A stretch of DNA of 60,949 bases from an uncultured Eubacteriales bacterium (GTDB lineage: Bacteria; Bacillota; Clostridia; Oscillospirales; Acutalibacteraceae), in the NCBI GenBank assembly GCA_934636435.1, contig CAKUAQ010000005.1, positions 1 to 60,949 of the forward strand. Reading direction: 5' to 3'. The first letter of the stretch is position 1, and each line of letters starts with the position of its first letter. Made by a program: the position numbers and the translations under genes. The notes beneath the pieces were generated by a model. That model had not been told where the DNA came from and did not search any database. It saw only the letters and a list, made by a program, of their open reading frames with translations. Positions 35,810-45,900 of this stretch are shown piece by piece.

Positions 35810-36547
35810 TTATTCTTGTGTCAAGGTATTCAGAAAAGCCCGGGTGCGTTCCTCCCGGGGATGGGTGAACAGCTCCTCGGAGGAGCCAGATTCCACGATG
35901 CGTCCCTGCTCCATGAACACCACCCGGGTGGAAACATGGCGGGCAAACCGCATCTCGTGGGTCACCACCAGCATGGTCATCCCCTCGTCCGCCAGCGCCC
36001 GCATCACATGCAGCACCTCGCCGGTCAGCTCCGGGTCCAGCGCCGAGGTGGGCTCGTCAAAATAGATGATCTCCGGCTGAGCGGCGATGGCGCGGGCGAT
36101 GGCGACCCGCTGCTGCTGTCCGCCGGACAGCTGGGCGGGATAGGCGTCGCTCCGGTCGGCAAGCCCCACCTTTTCCAGCGCCTTCCGTCCCCGGTCGATT
36201 GCCTCGGCTTTGGGCATATGCCGCCCGATGATCAGCCCCTCGGTGATATTCTGCAGCGCTGTTTTGTTGGCGAACAGGTTATAGCTCTGGAACACAAAGG
36301 CGGTCCTTTTCCGCAGGCGGGCAATGGCTTTCTTGGAAATGGCGGGCAGCGAAAAGAACTCATCGTCAAAGCGGAGCGTGCCGCCGTCGGCGGTTTCCAG
36401 AAAATTGAGACACCGCAGCAGGGTGGTTTTGCCGGAGCCGCTGGGGCCGATGACGGCGGTGACGTCCCCCGGCCGCACGGTCAGGTCGATGCCGCATAGG
36501 ACCGGGGTGCCGCCAAAGGATTTCTGCAGATTTTCGACTTGTATCAT
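35810..36547 (-). CDS. Amino acid ABC transporter ATPase
   Basis: The 245-residue cytosolic ATPase has Walker A 'GPSGSGKTT' at residues 34-42, a Q-loop 'FVFQSYNLF', the ABC signature 'LSGGQQQRVAIARA', Walker B 'IIYFDEPTSALDP' and the switch His in 'VVTHEMRFA'. It belongs to the polar amino acid (PAAT) group, similar to GlnQ/TcyC. It starts 3 nt beyond the permease stop, so the two are coupled. It powers the importer formed with the flanking genes. Confidence 0.96.
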   Translation of the reverse strand: MIQVENLQKSFGGTPVLCGIDLTVRPGDVTAVIGPSGSGKTTLLRCLNFLETADGGTLRFDDEFFSLPAISKKAIARLRKRTAFVFQSYNLFANKTALQNITEGLIIGRHMPKAEAIDRGRKALEKVGLADRSDAYPAQLSGGQQQRVAIARAIAAQPEIIYFDEPTSALDPELTGEVLHVMRALADEGMTMLVVTHEMRFARHVSTRVVFMEQGRIVESGSSEELFTHPREERTRAFLNTLTQE

Positions 36548-36550
36548 TCC

Positions 36551-37228
36551 TCAGGCCCCTTTCCGCTGTCCGATACGCAGCTTTCTCTCCCCCAGCGCCT
36601 GGAGCTTCGTCAGCACGGTGGAAAACAGCAGATAAATCAGCCCCACCTCCAGATACAGCAGCAGCGGCTCATAGGTGCGCGCTACGATCCGCTGGGTCAC
36701 CATAAACATCTCGGTCACGGTAATATTAGCGGCCAGGGAGGTGTCCTTTACCATAGCGATGAGGGAATTGGACAGGGGCGGAAAAGCGGTGCGCATAGCC
36801 TGGGGCAGCACAATGCGGCGGATGGTCTGCATATAGGACATACCGGCGCACAGCCCCGCCTCCAGCTGCCCCCGGGGAACGGATTCCAGCGCCGCCCGCA
36901 CCGTCTCGGCGCAATAGGCTCCCTCGTTGAGGGAAAAGACGATCACCGCCGCCGGAAAGGGCGGCAGCACGATGCCGACGCGGGATAGACCGTAGAATAC
37001 GATGAACAGCTGCACCAGCAGCGGCGTTCCCCGGAAGATCCAGATATAGAACCGGGCGAGATGCCGCAGCCCCCGGACGTGGGCGAACTGCACCAGCGCC
37101 GTCACCACGGCGATGAGTAGTGCCAGCGTGAAGGAGATGGCGGTCAGGGGAATGGTCATGGTCAAACCGGGCAGCAGAATTTTCGGAAAGGAGTCGAGAA
37201 ACAGCGCCCATAACTTACCGCTGAACAT
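36551..37228 (-). CDS. Amino acid ABC transporter permease
   Basis: ATG at 37228 (MFSGKLWALF) is preferred because AAAGAGGGGG precedes it; the frame extends 12 codons further without a site. The 225-residue product has four or five membrane helices and the PAAT signature: 'FRGTPLLVQLFIVFYGL', 'EGAYCAETVRAALESV' and the EAA loop 'EAGLCAGMSYMQTIRRIVLPQ'. First gene of the permease-ATPase-receptor operon, behind a near-consensus promoter. It probably works as a homodimer, as only one permease gene is present. Confidence 0.94.
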   Translation of the reverse strand: MFSGKLWALFLDSFPKILLPGLTMTIPLTAISFTLALLIAVVTALVQFAHVRGLRHLARFYIWIFRGTPLLVQLFIVFYGLSRVGIVLPPFPAAVIVFSLNEGAYCAETVRAALESVPRGQLEAGLCAGMSYMQTIRRIVLPQAMRTAFPPLSNSLIAMVKDTSLAANITVTEMFMVTQRIVARTYEPLLLYLEVGLIYLLFSTVLTKLQALGERKLRIGQRKGA

Positions 37229-37280
37229 AGGGGGCCCCCTCTTTCTGTGGGATGGACGGCGCAAACGCCGCGCTCCTTAC

Positions 37281-37309
37281 AGTATACTGTGTTCCGCCGA
37301 AAATGACAA
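37281..37309 (-). promoter_or_regulatory. Promoter of the amino acid transporter operon
   Basis: On the minus strand TTGTCA (37304-37309) and TATACT (37281-37286) are 17 bp apart, about 50 nt before the permease ATG. The -10 box is part of a perfect 12-bp palindrome ACAGTATACTGT (37279-37290), a possible operator. Confidence 0.75.
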
Positions 37310-37332
37310 GACCCCGGCGGCAGATTTTTCGG

Positions 37333-37376
37333 CAAAAAACAACGTCTCCGGCGCACGGACCATGCAGCCGGAGACG
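37333..37376 (-). terminator. Terminator of the sensor-regulator operon
   Basis: CGTCTCCGGC (37367-37376 read on minus) and its complement at 37343-37352 form a perfect 10-bp stem with a 14-nt loop, followed on the minus strand by TTGTTTTTTG. It begins 15 nt after the response-regulator stop. Confidence 0.8.
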
Positions 37377-37391
37377 GAGAGTATGGCGCGG

Positions 37392-38414
37392 TCAGCGGGC
37401 GGCGCCGGAGCGGCGGTATTGCACCGGCTGCATCCCGACCTTTTCCTTGAAGATTTTGCTGAAATACTTGGAGTTGCCGAATCCGGTGGTGTCGCTGATA
37501 TAGGCGATGGAATGGTTGCTGTTGCGCAGCAGCTCCTTGGCGTGCTCCAGCCGGATACCCAGCAGATAATCGCTGTAATTCTTGCCGGTCTTTTGCTTGA
37601 ATACCCGGCTGATATAGCTGGCATTGAAGAAAAAGGAGTCCTCCAGCGACGACAGGGTGATATTCTGGGCGTAGTTTTCCTCCAGATACTGGACGATGCG
37701 CTGCACCAGCTCGGAGGAGCGGCGGCTCTCCTGCTCCTGCAGGCATTGTCGGATATACGTTCCCAGAGCGGCGTGCAACGACGCTTCGTCCGCCTGCGGG
37801 GAGAGCATCGGGGAGGGGACGGTCATCACCGCCAGCTTTTGGCGGGCGGTGCGGATCAGCTCATAGGATAGCTTGCCGACAATGTTATAGAGAGTTTCCC
37901 GGTCCGGCTGGGTGACCCGCAGCTGGGCGAAGAACCGCTCCAGCGCGGCATCGGTCCGGTCGGTGTCGGCGATTTCAAAGGCTTGCAGCAGAGCACCCTC
38001 TTCCTCAAAGGGATAGGGCGTCTCCCGGACGCTGCGCTTTTGCTGCAGCCGCATCAGGGATGCCTGCAATTCCTCGGGGGATATGGGCTTGAGCAAAAAA
38101 TCGAACACCCCCATGCGAATCGCCTGCCGGGCGTAGTCGAATTCATCGTAGCCGGTGAGAATGATGACCTCGGTGCGGGGGAGCCGCTGCCGGATCTCTC
38201 CCGTGAGGGTGATGCCGTCGCAGAAAGGCATTTTCAGGTCGGTGATCACCAGATCGGGGGTCAGCTCCCGGATGAGCGGCAGCGCCTGTCTGCCGTTTTC
38301 CGCCTCGCCGACGATGCGGAAACCCAGCGATTCCCACGGCAGCAGCTTTTTCATACCGGAACGGATGAGCTTTTCATCGTCTACCAGAAGGACGGTCAGC
38401 GGGGTGCTTTGCAT
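37392..38414 (-). CDS. YesN-like response regulator with AraC DNA-binding domain
   Basis: The 340-residue protein has an N-terminal receiver domain (1-125) with acidic pocket 'LVDDE', phosphoacceptor Asp59 in 'VITDLKMP', 'ILTGYDEF' and Lys in 'FLLKPIS'. A linker leads to a C-terminal AraC double helix-turn-helix (about 240-335; 'ISRVFKQKTGKNYSDYLLGIRL', 'DTTGFGNSKYFSKIFKEKVGM'). It is cotranscribed after the sensor kinase gene (54 nt gap) and ends at a terminator. Such YesM/YesN pairs usually control adjacent sugar-uptake operons, here most likely the divergent plus locus at 40.65 kb. Confidence 0.94.
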   Translation of the reverse strand: MQSTPLTVLLVDDEKLIRSGMKKLLPWESLGFRIVGEAENGRQALPLIRELTPDLVITDLKMPFCDGITLTGEIRQRLPRTEVIILTGYDEFDYARQAIRMGVFDFLLKPISPEELQASLMRLQQKRSVRETPYPFEEEGALLQAFEIADTDRTDAALERFFAQLRVTQPDRETLYNIVGKLSYELIRTARQKLAVMTVPSPMLSPQADEASLHAALGTYIRQCLQEQESRRSSELVQRIVQYLEENYAQNITLSSLEDSFFFNASYISRVFKQKTGKNYSDYLLGIRLEHAKELLRNSNHSIAYISDTTGFGNSKYFSKIFKEKVGMQPVQYRRSGAAR

Positions 38415-38468
38415 AAAGGGCTCTCCTTTCTGTTCTCATCTGCCGGGGGGTTGACCGCATCCGGGCGC

Positions 38469-40286
38469 TCAGCGCCGGTACCAGCGCAGGTCGTCCGCAT
38501 CCCGGATGGCGGGGATGCGGAAGGAAATGCGGGTGCCGCCGTCCGGGCGGCTTTCGATGTGCAGACGGCTCTCTGCGCCGAAATACAGCTGCAGCCGTTC
38601 GTTCACGTTGCATAGACCGATGCCGTGTTCGCCGGGGGGCACCGGCTCCTGCAGCCGGGCGAGCAGCTCCCGCAGGGTGGTCTCGTCCATGCCGCAGCCG
38701 TTGTCGGTGACGGACAGGCGCAGCGCCTCGCCCTCCGCCTGCACGCCCACGGTGATGCGGCACACATGCTCCACATCCCGGAAGCCGTGGGAAAAGCAGT
38801 TTTCCAGGATCGGCTGCAACAGGATTTTCGGAATGTAGCAGGACAGCAACGCCGGGTCGGCGTCGCAGACGATCTCCAGCTTTTCCTGCAGCCGCAGCTG
38901 TTGCAGCGCCAGATAGTTGTTCACCTGCTCCAGCTCCTCCCGGATCATCACCGGCTGGTCGCTGTTGCGGACATGATAGCGGAACAGGGCGGACAGGTGC
39001 AGCAGCGCCGCGGCGATGTCGTCCTTGTCGTCCAGCACCGCCATCATGCGGATGGTGTCCAGGGAGTTGTAGAGAAAATGGGGATTGATCTGGCTCTGGA
39101 GCATCTGATATTTGGCGACGGTCTCCCGTTTTTCCGATTCGGATACGGCGTGGATCAGCTGGTCGATCTCCTTCACCAGCCGGTTGAAGCCGTCGTACAG
39201 GTCGCCGAATTCATCGTTGCGCCGTTCCTCAATGCGGGTGTCCAGATTGCCGTCGCCCACCTGTCGCATGGCATCCTGCAGGATACGGACCGGACGGGTG
39301 AAGGAATAGGAGACCTGCACGGTGATGGCGGTGATGATCGCCGCCGCCAGCAGACACAGAAGGATGAATCGGCGGATCAGCTCCCGGGAATTGCGGGTGA
39401 TATAGTCATAGGGCAGCGCCGCCACCACCGACCAGCCGGTTTCGGCCACGGGGCTGTCGGTGAGGAAATAGGCAGCGTCGCCGACAGCCACCCGGCGGCG
39501 GGTATCCCCGGCGGCATACCGGGCCGTGACCGTGTCGGTGCGCCGGGCATCGTCGTCGGTGGTATAGACCACGGCGCCGCTGCTGTCGCAGATATACAGC
39601 AGCGTCCCCACGCCGAAGGGGGCGTTGGCGCAGATGGTCGCCAGCTGGGAAACGGAGCATTCGGAGATCACATAACCGGTGTAAAAGCTCACGCCGATAT
39701 CGTCGTCCTGCCCCACATCCAGATGCTTGCAGGCGACGGAAAACACCGCTTCGCCGGCATCGGATCCGTCATGCGCCGTCCGCACCGGCAGCAGCACCGT
39801 GTTACCGGTGGAGGACAAAAGCGGCGCGTAGTAGTCCTCCTCCAGCGGGATGGAGAGGCGGGTATAGCGCCCGTTGGTATAGGCGAGCGATTGGCCGTCC
39901 AGCGAGGAGACAATCAGCGTGTGGATATCCTCGTTGGTGCGGGCCACCTGCTTGAGCGCCTCCAGCGCGTTCTGCTCCAGCACCCAGAGCTGGGTGGGAT
40001 CGGTCTCAAAGCCGGTGAACGTATTGCGCAGATACCGGGGCACATCGGTGGTATTGTCCACCATGCGGGTGATCTGATCCACCCGGGAGATGTATTCGGA
40101 GAAGATGATGGACAGCTGTTTTGTCATCTGGGTATAGGTTTCCGCCGCCTCATTTTCAATCTTGGCGCTGCTGGTATGGAACATGAACAGTCCGAATACG
40201 ATCAGCGGAATGATCACCGAGGTGAGAAAGACGCACAGCAGGCGGGCGCGCACCGAGCTGTGCCGGGGGATCCGTCGGTGGGTCAT
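38469..40286 (-). CDS. YesM-like sensor histidine kinase
   Basis: The 605-residue membrane kinase starts after GAGGAGG. Transmembrane helix 1 is about residues 14-36, an extracellular cache-like sensor about 40-295, helix 2 about 300-322 (FILLCLLAAAIITAITVQV), then HAMP to about 375. A His-kinase domain has the phosphoacceptor in 'QSQINPHFLYNSLD' near residue 400. The HATPase_c region shows 'ILENCFSHGF' (N box), 'VTDNGCGMD' (G1) and 'GIGLCNVNERLQLYFG' (G2). It would sense an extracellular sugar or binding-protein complex and phosphorylate the downstream regulator. Confidence 0.95.
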   Translation of the reverse strand: MTHRRIPRHSSVRARLLCVFLTSVIIPLIVFGLFMFHTSSAKIENEAAETYTQMTKQLSIIFSEYISRVDQITRMVDNTTDVPRYLRNTFTGFETDPTQLWVLEQNALEALKQVARTNEDIHTLIVSSLDGQSLAYTNGRYTRLSIPLEEDYYAPLLSSTGNTVLLPVRTAHDGSDAGEAVFSVACKHLDVGQDDDIGVSFYTGYVISECSVSQLATICANAPFGVGTLLYICDSSGAVVYTTDDDARRTDTVTARYAAGDTRRRVAVGDAAYFLTDSPVAETGWSVVAALPYDYITRNSRELIRRFILLCLLAAAIITAITVQVSYSFTRPVRILQDAMRQVGDGNLDTRIEERRNDEFGDLYDGFNRLVKEIDQLIHAVSESEKRETVAKYQMLQSQINPHFLYNSLDTIRMMAVLDDKDDIAAALLHLSALFRYHVRNSDQPVMIREELEQVNNYLALQQLRLQEKLEIVCDADPALLSCYIPKILLQPILENCFSHGFRDVEHVCRITVGVQAEGEALRLSVTDNGCGMDETTLRELLARLQEPVPPGEHGIGLCNVNERLQLYFGAESRLHIESRPDGGTRISFRIPAIRDADDLRWYRR

Positions 40287-40329
40287 GCTGTACCTCCTCT
40301 CTGGAATTCCGAACCGATAATACCCTTAC

Positions 40330-40358
40330 ATTATACATGAAAAAGCAAAAAATTCCAA
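40330..40358 (-). promoter_or_regulatory. Promoter of the sensor-regulator operon
   Basis: On the minus strand TTGGAA (40353-40358) and TATAAT (40330-40335) are 17 bp apart; transcription would start near 40323, giving a short leader with GAGGAGG just before the kinase ATG at 40286. Confidence 0.8.
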
Positions 40359-40655
40359 TGCTTTCCGGCGACTTTTTAGCTATATTTTTTGACCTTTTGG
40401 GTGTGTTTTTTTTACACAAAGCGGGAGAAACAACTTGCCGGAGAGACGCGTCCCGCGGTTTAGCCGGAGAGCCTGCGCAAAACCGATCAGAAAATGCGGC
40501 AAATCCGACGAATATATGGCACATATACACAAAATGTAAAAATAGTGAACCGTAGACGGCAAAAAAAGTGACACCGAGCGGAGAAAAATTTGTTACAATA
40601 GCCATAGCATGAGGTCGGAATGTACCGAAATACGAGACGAATGGGAGTGTTACAC
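40359..40655 (+). promoter_or_regulatory. Divergent control region of the 40.65-59.2 kb locus
   Basis: This region has no gene. A TACAAT at 40594-40599 is the best -10 for the plus operon, with GTGACA 20 bp upstream, a poor spacing, so the promoter may need an activator such as the divergent YesN-like regulator. I could not define a clear repeat for its binding site. Confidence 0.35.
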
Positions 40656-42467
40656 ATGACAAAACGGGTATCCTTAAGAGCCGGGCGTGTCGGGGTCGCA
40701 CTGCTGTCCCTGCTATTGGTGGTCGGGGCGATGCCGCTGTTCGGTGTGTCGGCGGACACGACGGCGGATCGGCTGCAAGGATGGGGAGTGTTCACGGACA
40801 CGGCGGATACGCTGGCGTGGACGACCGATGAGACCCATGGCGGTGTGCTGGAAATGACAAAGGGTCCGACGGCAACGGTGGGAACCGGATGGCACTTTGC
40901 CAACCTGACGGTGGATGTGGAACCGAGCACGACCTATCACCTGAGCATGGATCTGAAAGGGAGCGGCACACATCCGTTTTATATTCTGCGGGCCGTGTAT
41001 TTTACGGAGAACTGGAATGTGGTCAATGACGATATAAGGCCCGGCAACCGGGAGGGGGATCTCCCGATGAGCTGGATGACGGTCGACGGAGATTTCACCA
41101 CGACCGAGACTACCGGAAAAGTACAGCTGCGCGTTGTTTTTCAGGGCGCGGCGGGCGATACCATGCGGCTGGACAATGTGTCGATCTGCCCGGTCAAAAA
41201 GACGGCCTCTCTTTCGGGTAAGTGGAAAGATGGCGATTATAGCGACCCGGACGAAACCTACCAGGATCTGACGTTGGTGGAAGAAGGATGTACCGAGGAC
41301 AATGTAGGGGCGGTGCATTTTTATCGGGATTATCAGAATGCGTATCAGGGAAAGAGCGTAGCAATCAGCCAGATGATGAAAAGCCTGTCCGCGGATACAT
41401 TTGTGCTGGAAATGTGGGTAAAAGGGAATCCCTGCGTAGACGGCGACCCGCTGACTTTACAACTGCTGGATGACGGCGGAGACGGGGATGCGTGCGTGTG
41501 GGACAACGGTACGACGACGAATAAGTTCCTCCGGGGTACAATCTATAACGATTGGACGCAGGTAAGCTTCCGCTTTACGACAACCGGAGGATGGTGGCAC
41601 CGCCTGTGGATCGGTGCCGGCGGCTACAACGGCGTGGATTGCTATGTGGACAACATTGTGGTGTATAGGGAATCCGATTCCAGCAAAACCAATCTTCTTA
41701 CCGGCGGCGATTTTTATGTGTCCGAGCCGGATACCGCCGGGGAGCTGATTGTCAACGGCGGCTTTGAGGTGGCGCAGCATACGGTTACGCTGGACGGCGT
41801 TACATACAAGACGGTGGACGATGGCGATACGCTGGATCTGTCCGCCGAAATGCCGGTCAAGGACGGCGCCTGGTTCAAGGGCTACTATACCGATGCGGAA
41901 TGCACCGAGCCGTTCAGAAACGGCAGCGCTATCACGGCGAATACCGCATTGTACACCGGCTGGATCGAGGTGGGGCAGCAGCCCCAGGTGCAGGCGGTGC
42001 AGGTGCGGCTGGTAGGCAAAGAGGGCTTGCGGTTCATCAGCCGGATCGACGAGACCGCTGTCGCTCAGCTGGAGGCGCTGGACGGCGCCGCAGAGATCGG
42101 CACCGTTGTGGCGCTGAAAGAGAATGTGAGCGGCGCGCTGGAGCTGGCCTCCTGCGGGGACGGCACCAATGCCCGGCTGGTACCGGCGGTGAACCGGTAC
42201 ACCGCAGACGGCGCGGTGAAGTTTACGGCGGTGGCGGTGGGCATCCCGGAGGCGCATTATGCCACCGATATCGCCGCCCGCACCTATGCGACCTACACGG
42301 ACGCCTCCGGCATTCGGCGGACGTACTATTCCCATGAGGACGCAAGCACGTATTATGCCACCAGTCTGGCGGCGGCGGCGCGTGCGACGCTGGAGCAGCA
42401 CGGCGATACGCTGACCGAGACGGAAACGGCGCGGCTGAACGCCATTGTGGCAACGGCGGCCGCCTGA
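40656..42467 (+). CDS. Secreted carbohydrate-binding protein with InlB-type repeat, 603 aa
   Basis: ATG at 40656 (MTKRVSLRAGRVG) follows GGGAG; upstream in-frame starts have no site. The signal peptide is about residues 1-33. Two CBM4/9-like modules follow: about 35-185 ('YHLSMDLKGSG', 'GDTMRLDNVSICP') and 190-350 ('VLEMWVKGNP', 'GGYNGVDCYVDNIVVY'). A Listeria-Bacteroides type beta-grasp repeat is about 370-430 ('GAWFKGYYTDAECTEPF'), then a C-terminal domain about 440-600 ('GKEGLRFISRIDE'). No anchor or catalytic domain is visible. The two binding modules are closely paralogous to a block in the 2791-residue protein downstream. It is the first gene of the plus locus. Confidence 0.82.
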   Translation: MTKRVSLRAGRVGVALLSLLLVVGAMPLFGVSADTTADRLQGWGVFTDTADTLAWTTDETHGGVLEMTKGPTATVGTGWHFANLTVDVEPSTTYHLSMDLKGSGTHPFYILRAVYFTENWNVVNDDIRPGNREGDLPMSWMTVDGDFTTTETTGKVQLRVVFQGAAGDTMRLDNVSICPVKKTASLSGKWKDGDYSDPDETYQDLTLVEEGCTEDNVGAVHFYRDYQNAYQGKSVAISQMMKSLSADTFVLEMWVKGNPCVDGDPLTLQLLDDGGDGDACVWDNGTTTNKFLRGTIYNDWTQVSFRFTTTGGWWHRLWIGAGGYNGVDCYVDNIVVYRESDSSKTNLLTGGDFYVSEPDTAGELIVNGGFEVAQHTVTLDGVTYKTVDDGDTLDLSAEMPVKDGAWFKGYYTDAECTEPFRNGSAITANTALYTGWIEVGQQPQVQAVQVRLVGKEGLRFISRIDETAVAQLEALDGAAEIGTVVALKENVSGALELASCGDGTNARLVPAVNRYTADGAVKFTAVAVGIPEAHYATDIAARTYATYTDASGIRRTYYSHEDASTYYATSLAAAARATLEQHGDTLTETETARLNAIVATAAA

Positions 42468-42482
42468 AACAGAGCACGGAGT

Positions 42483-42512
42483 TGTCGGCCGTCGGTGGTT
42501 CGGCGGCCGACA
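42483..42512 (+). promoter_or_regulatory. Intercistronic stem-loop
   Basis: TGTCGGCCG (42483-42491) pairs with CGGCCGACA (42504-42512) around a 12-nt loop, 16 nt past the stop of the 603-aa gene. No T-run follows, so an mRNA-processing or stability element, or partial attenuator, is more likely than a terminator. Confidence 0.5.
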
Positions 42513-42540
42513 GCGGCCCTATAACAGAAGGGGATGGAAG

Positions 42541-42939
42541 ATGATGGAACGGATGCACCGCCTCGCCGGGGCGGTATGCGCGGCGGCGTTGCTGCTGCTG
42601 TTGCCCGCCTGCACAGGGGCGGATGTCGGCCGACCGGAGGAGTCCGCGGCGGCATCGCCCGCAGCGACAACGGCGGAGTGCGCGCCCTCCGGCACGACGG
42701 CTGCGCCCGATACCGGGACGACGCAGCCTGCACCGGACAGTCCCCGGACGGATGCGCCCACGACGGCGACGACCACATCCGGCATGACCACGACCGATAC
42801 GACCGCCATCGCGCCGACGGCGCCGGCACCGACCGAGGGCGAAACCACGGCGCCGGAACAGACGACCGGCACGACCGTCCCGACCATCCCCACGACCGCT
42901 CCTACGACCCGGGAGTGGGCGCCCCCTGTAAAACCGTGA
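42541..42939 (+). CDS. Small Thr/Pro-rich lipoprotein, unknown function
   Basis: ATG at 42541 follows AGAAGGGGA; ATG at 42544 is an equal alternative. The 132-residue product has a lipoprotein signal (VCAAALLLLLPAC, Cys at about 25). All the rest is low-complexity Thr, Pro and Ala with no folded domain visible (repeats of TTAP, PTTAT). It looks like a membrane-tethered extended stalk that may be O-glycosylated or act as a spacer. It sits 30 nt before the giant protein gene and after a carbohydrate-binding protein gene. I do not recognise a family. Confidence 0.65.
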   Translation: MMERMHRLAGAVCAAALLLLLPACTGADVGRPEESAAASPAATTAECAPSGTTAAPDTGTTQPAPDSPRTDAPTTATTTSGMTTTDTTAIAPTAPAPTEGETTAPEQTTGTTVPTIPTTAPTTREWAPPVKP

Positions 42940-42969
42940 GATTTGGAGAGACTGTAAGGAGAATAGACC

Positions 42970-45900
42970 ATGAGATCAGATATACATATGACCGGTGTAC
43001 CGGCTAAAGGCAGACGGTTTTCCCGGCTGACCCGCCGGGTCAACGCCGTGTTGCTGTGTTTGGCGCTGCTGGCGGGCATGGTGCCGCTGGTGGCGGTGTC
43101 CGCCGGTGAGGATGAACGGTTCCGGAGCTTCACCGGCTGGGAGCTGGAGGGCAAGGGCACACTGGATATAACTGCGGGTGTCAGCGGCAACGGCGCTCTG
43201 GTGACAAAGACCGGCAGCGGCGAGGCGGCGCTGGTCTCCGAGCTGACCGCCGTAACGGCAGGTCAGAAATACCGTGCCGGGGTTTCGGTGAAGTCTGCAG
43301 CGACCGCTGCGGCAGCGGCGCTGCGGGTGCAGCTCTATCGGGATGCCGCGGGCAAGGAGCCGCTGGGGGAGGCGCTTGCTGTCGCCTCGGCGACGCCGGG
43401 GGATGCGTTCGCGGAGATGGCGGGCGATCTGACGGTGCCGGCGGAGGCCGGCTATGCGCGGCTGGAGGTTGTTCTCGGGGACGGCAAGAGCGTCGCCGGC
43501 GAAATCTATGCGGCGGACAATGCCTACCTGTACCCCTACAGCCGGACGGCGCCGCTCTATGATTATGCCACAACAGGGCTCACGCCCGGCCGGTGGTACC
43601 GTTATCCGGACGGAACCAACAGCGCCTGGGTAAATACTGCAGAATACTACGTGGAGACGGTGGAGGGCGGCTATAACGGTGCCGGCGCTCTGCGCTTTGT
43701 GAATACGGCTGCGGTTCACGATATGAATTTGGTGCTGGTGGCGCCGAAGGAGGTACCCGCCGGCGAATATACCGTCTCTCTGTGGGTCAAGGGCACCGTG
43801 ACCTACCCGGGGCAGGATGTGCGCTTTGTGGATGCGGCCAACATTGATAATTTGGCGTACATTGTCACTAAGGACACCAGCAAATTTGCGGATTGGACGG
43901 AGTATACCTATACATACACCTCCAACGGTGCACGGGATTTCTTCCTGAAATTCTCTCGCTACAATTGGGCGAGCGATCTGTATATCAGCCACATCACCGT
44001 TAAAAACACCGCCACCGGCGAGGATGTGCTGGGGGGCTGCGGGGATTTCCTCGCCTCCGACAGCGCGACGCTGGTGACAGCGGTGAATTTGGTGAAGAAC
44101 GGCGATTTTGAGGACGTAATCTATACCTACCTGCCTCTTTCCGAATTCAACGGCAGCTTCTCCGGCGCCAAGATGGAGGAGCAGGAGCTGGGCTGGCAGC
44201 TGTTCGATAACATCGATAACGCCGTATCGCTGGAGGCGGCGACCGACGGCAGCCACGGCGGTGTGCTGAAGGCGACCCGCCATGTGAATAACGAGGTATG
44301 GACGACGGTAAGCACCAAGGATATCGCCGTCGAGGGCGGTATGCGTTACCGTTTCTCGATCGATATGAAGGGCACCGGCACACGGCGGCATTATTTGCTG
44401 AGCGGTTACAGCTTTGACCGTGCCGGCACGCCGCAGGCGATCTCCTATGATATGCTCACCGGTGCGGCGGAGGCGGATCTGCCGGAGGATTGGCAGACCC
44501 TCAGCGCTGCCTTCACCGCCCCGGCGGGTGCGGTAAAGGTGCAGGTGCGTATCGTGTTCTGGGGCGCCCAGGGAGATACCATGCTGCTGGACAACGCATC
44601 GCTGTGTCCCTATAAGCAGACGGCGGTGTTCCCGGACAGCTGGAAATACGGCGACGGTATCTACGCGAACCCGAACGACGACAACGCCTATATCCGGCTG
44701 GTCGAGGAGGGGAATAAGGACCCCGGTGCGCTGCATCTGTATCGGAATTACGATGTATATCATACGGGCGGCTATGATCTGCGGCTTTCCTACCTGCTGA
44801 CCAATGCTGCTGCCGGCAACACCTATGTGTTGGAAATGTCCATGAAGGGCAGCACGCAGACGGGCGGCGACCCGCTCTACATGGAGCTGTACTGGGGCAA
44901 GGGCACATGGACGGATACCGGCATCGGCTCTTATCGTCTGGAGAATAAGGACTACGCCGACTGGACGACGGTGAGCTACGAGTTTACGGCGGCTGTCAAC
45001 GACTGGATGCCACTGGTGATCGGTGTCGGCGGCTATAACGGCGTGGATTGCTATATCGACAATGTGCGGCTGTATCTGAAATCCGACCCGAACAAGACCA
45101 ACCTCATTCCGGACGGCGATTTCTTCGTCTGGGGCGAGGCGGATACCGCCCGCAATCTCATTCCGAACGGCGGCTTTGAGGGGCTGCGGGTGCTGACGGC
45201 TCCCGGCTGGAGCTTCGCCGGCGACGTGGATTATTCCGCGGCGGATGGGACGATCGCCTTCGGCACTCAGTCCTCTGCCACCTCTCTGCGGTATAATGTC
45301 GAGAGCGGTGCGATCTACCGGGTGCGGACGGAGGGCAGCGGCGGCACACTGCGCCTGAGCTTTGATCGGGGCGCAGACTATGCTCAAACAGCTGCGGACG
45401 GGTATTTTGTCGTGCCGGCAGGGGCGCAATATATGCGGGTCGGCTATGTCTCCGAAAGCGGCGCCACGCTGAAATCCATCACCTTCCGGGAGCTGGAGCA
45501 TCCGGAAAACTTCGATTTTGAGCTGAAGGATCCCAACAGCGCTATGCCGCTGAATTGGCAATCCTATGTGCTGGAAACGGAGGATGATACCTATACCCGC
45601 AGCTATCAGCCGGGAGTCGGTGTGGATGGTAGCGCCGCTCTGCAGGTGACGACGCAGCGGGATAACGAAAAGGGCGCTCTGGTGATTTACAGCACCCGGA
45701 TCGCCGCACAGCCCAATGCGGTCTATCGGGTTACCTTCCAGGGCAACTATTCCGGCGAGAATATTCAGGTGTTTCCGCTGATACGAACCTATAAGGCCAA
45801 CGGCTCGGATACCACTGCGGGAACCCCCTATAACTGGCTGTCAGCGGCCAATTCCGGTAATAACGACGGTCAGTGGCACAGCTACACGGCGTCCTTCACC

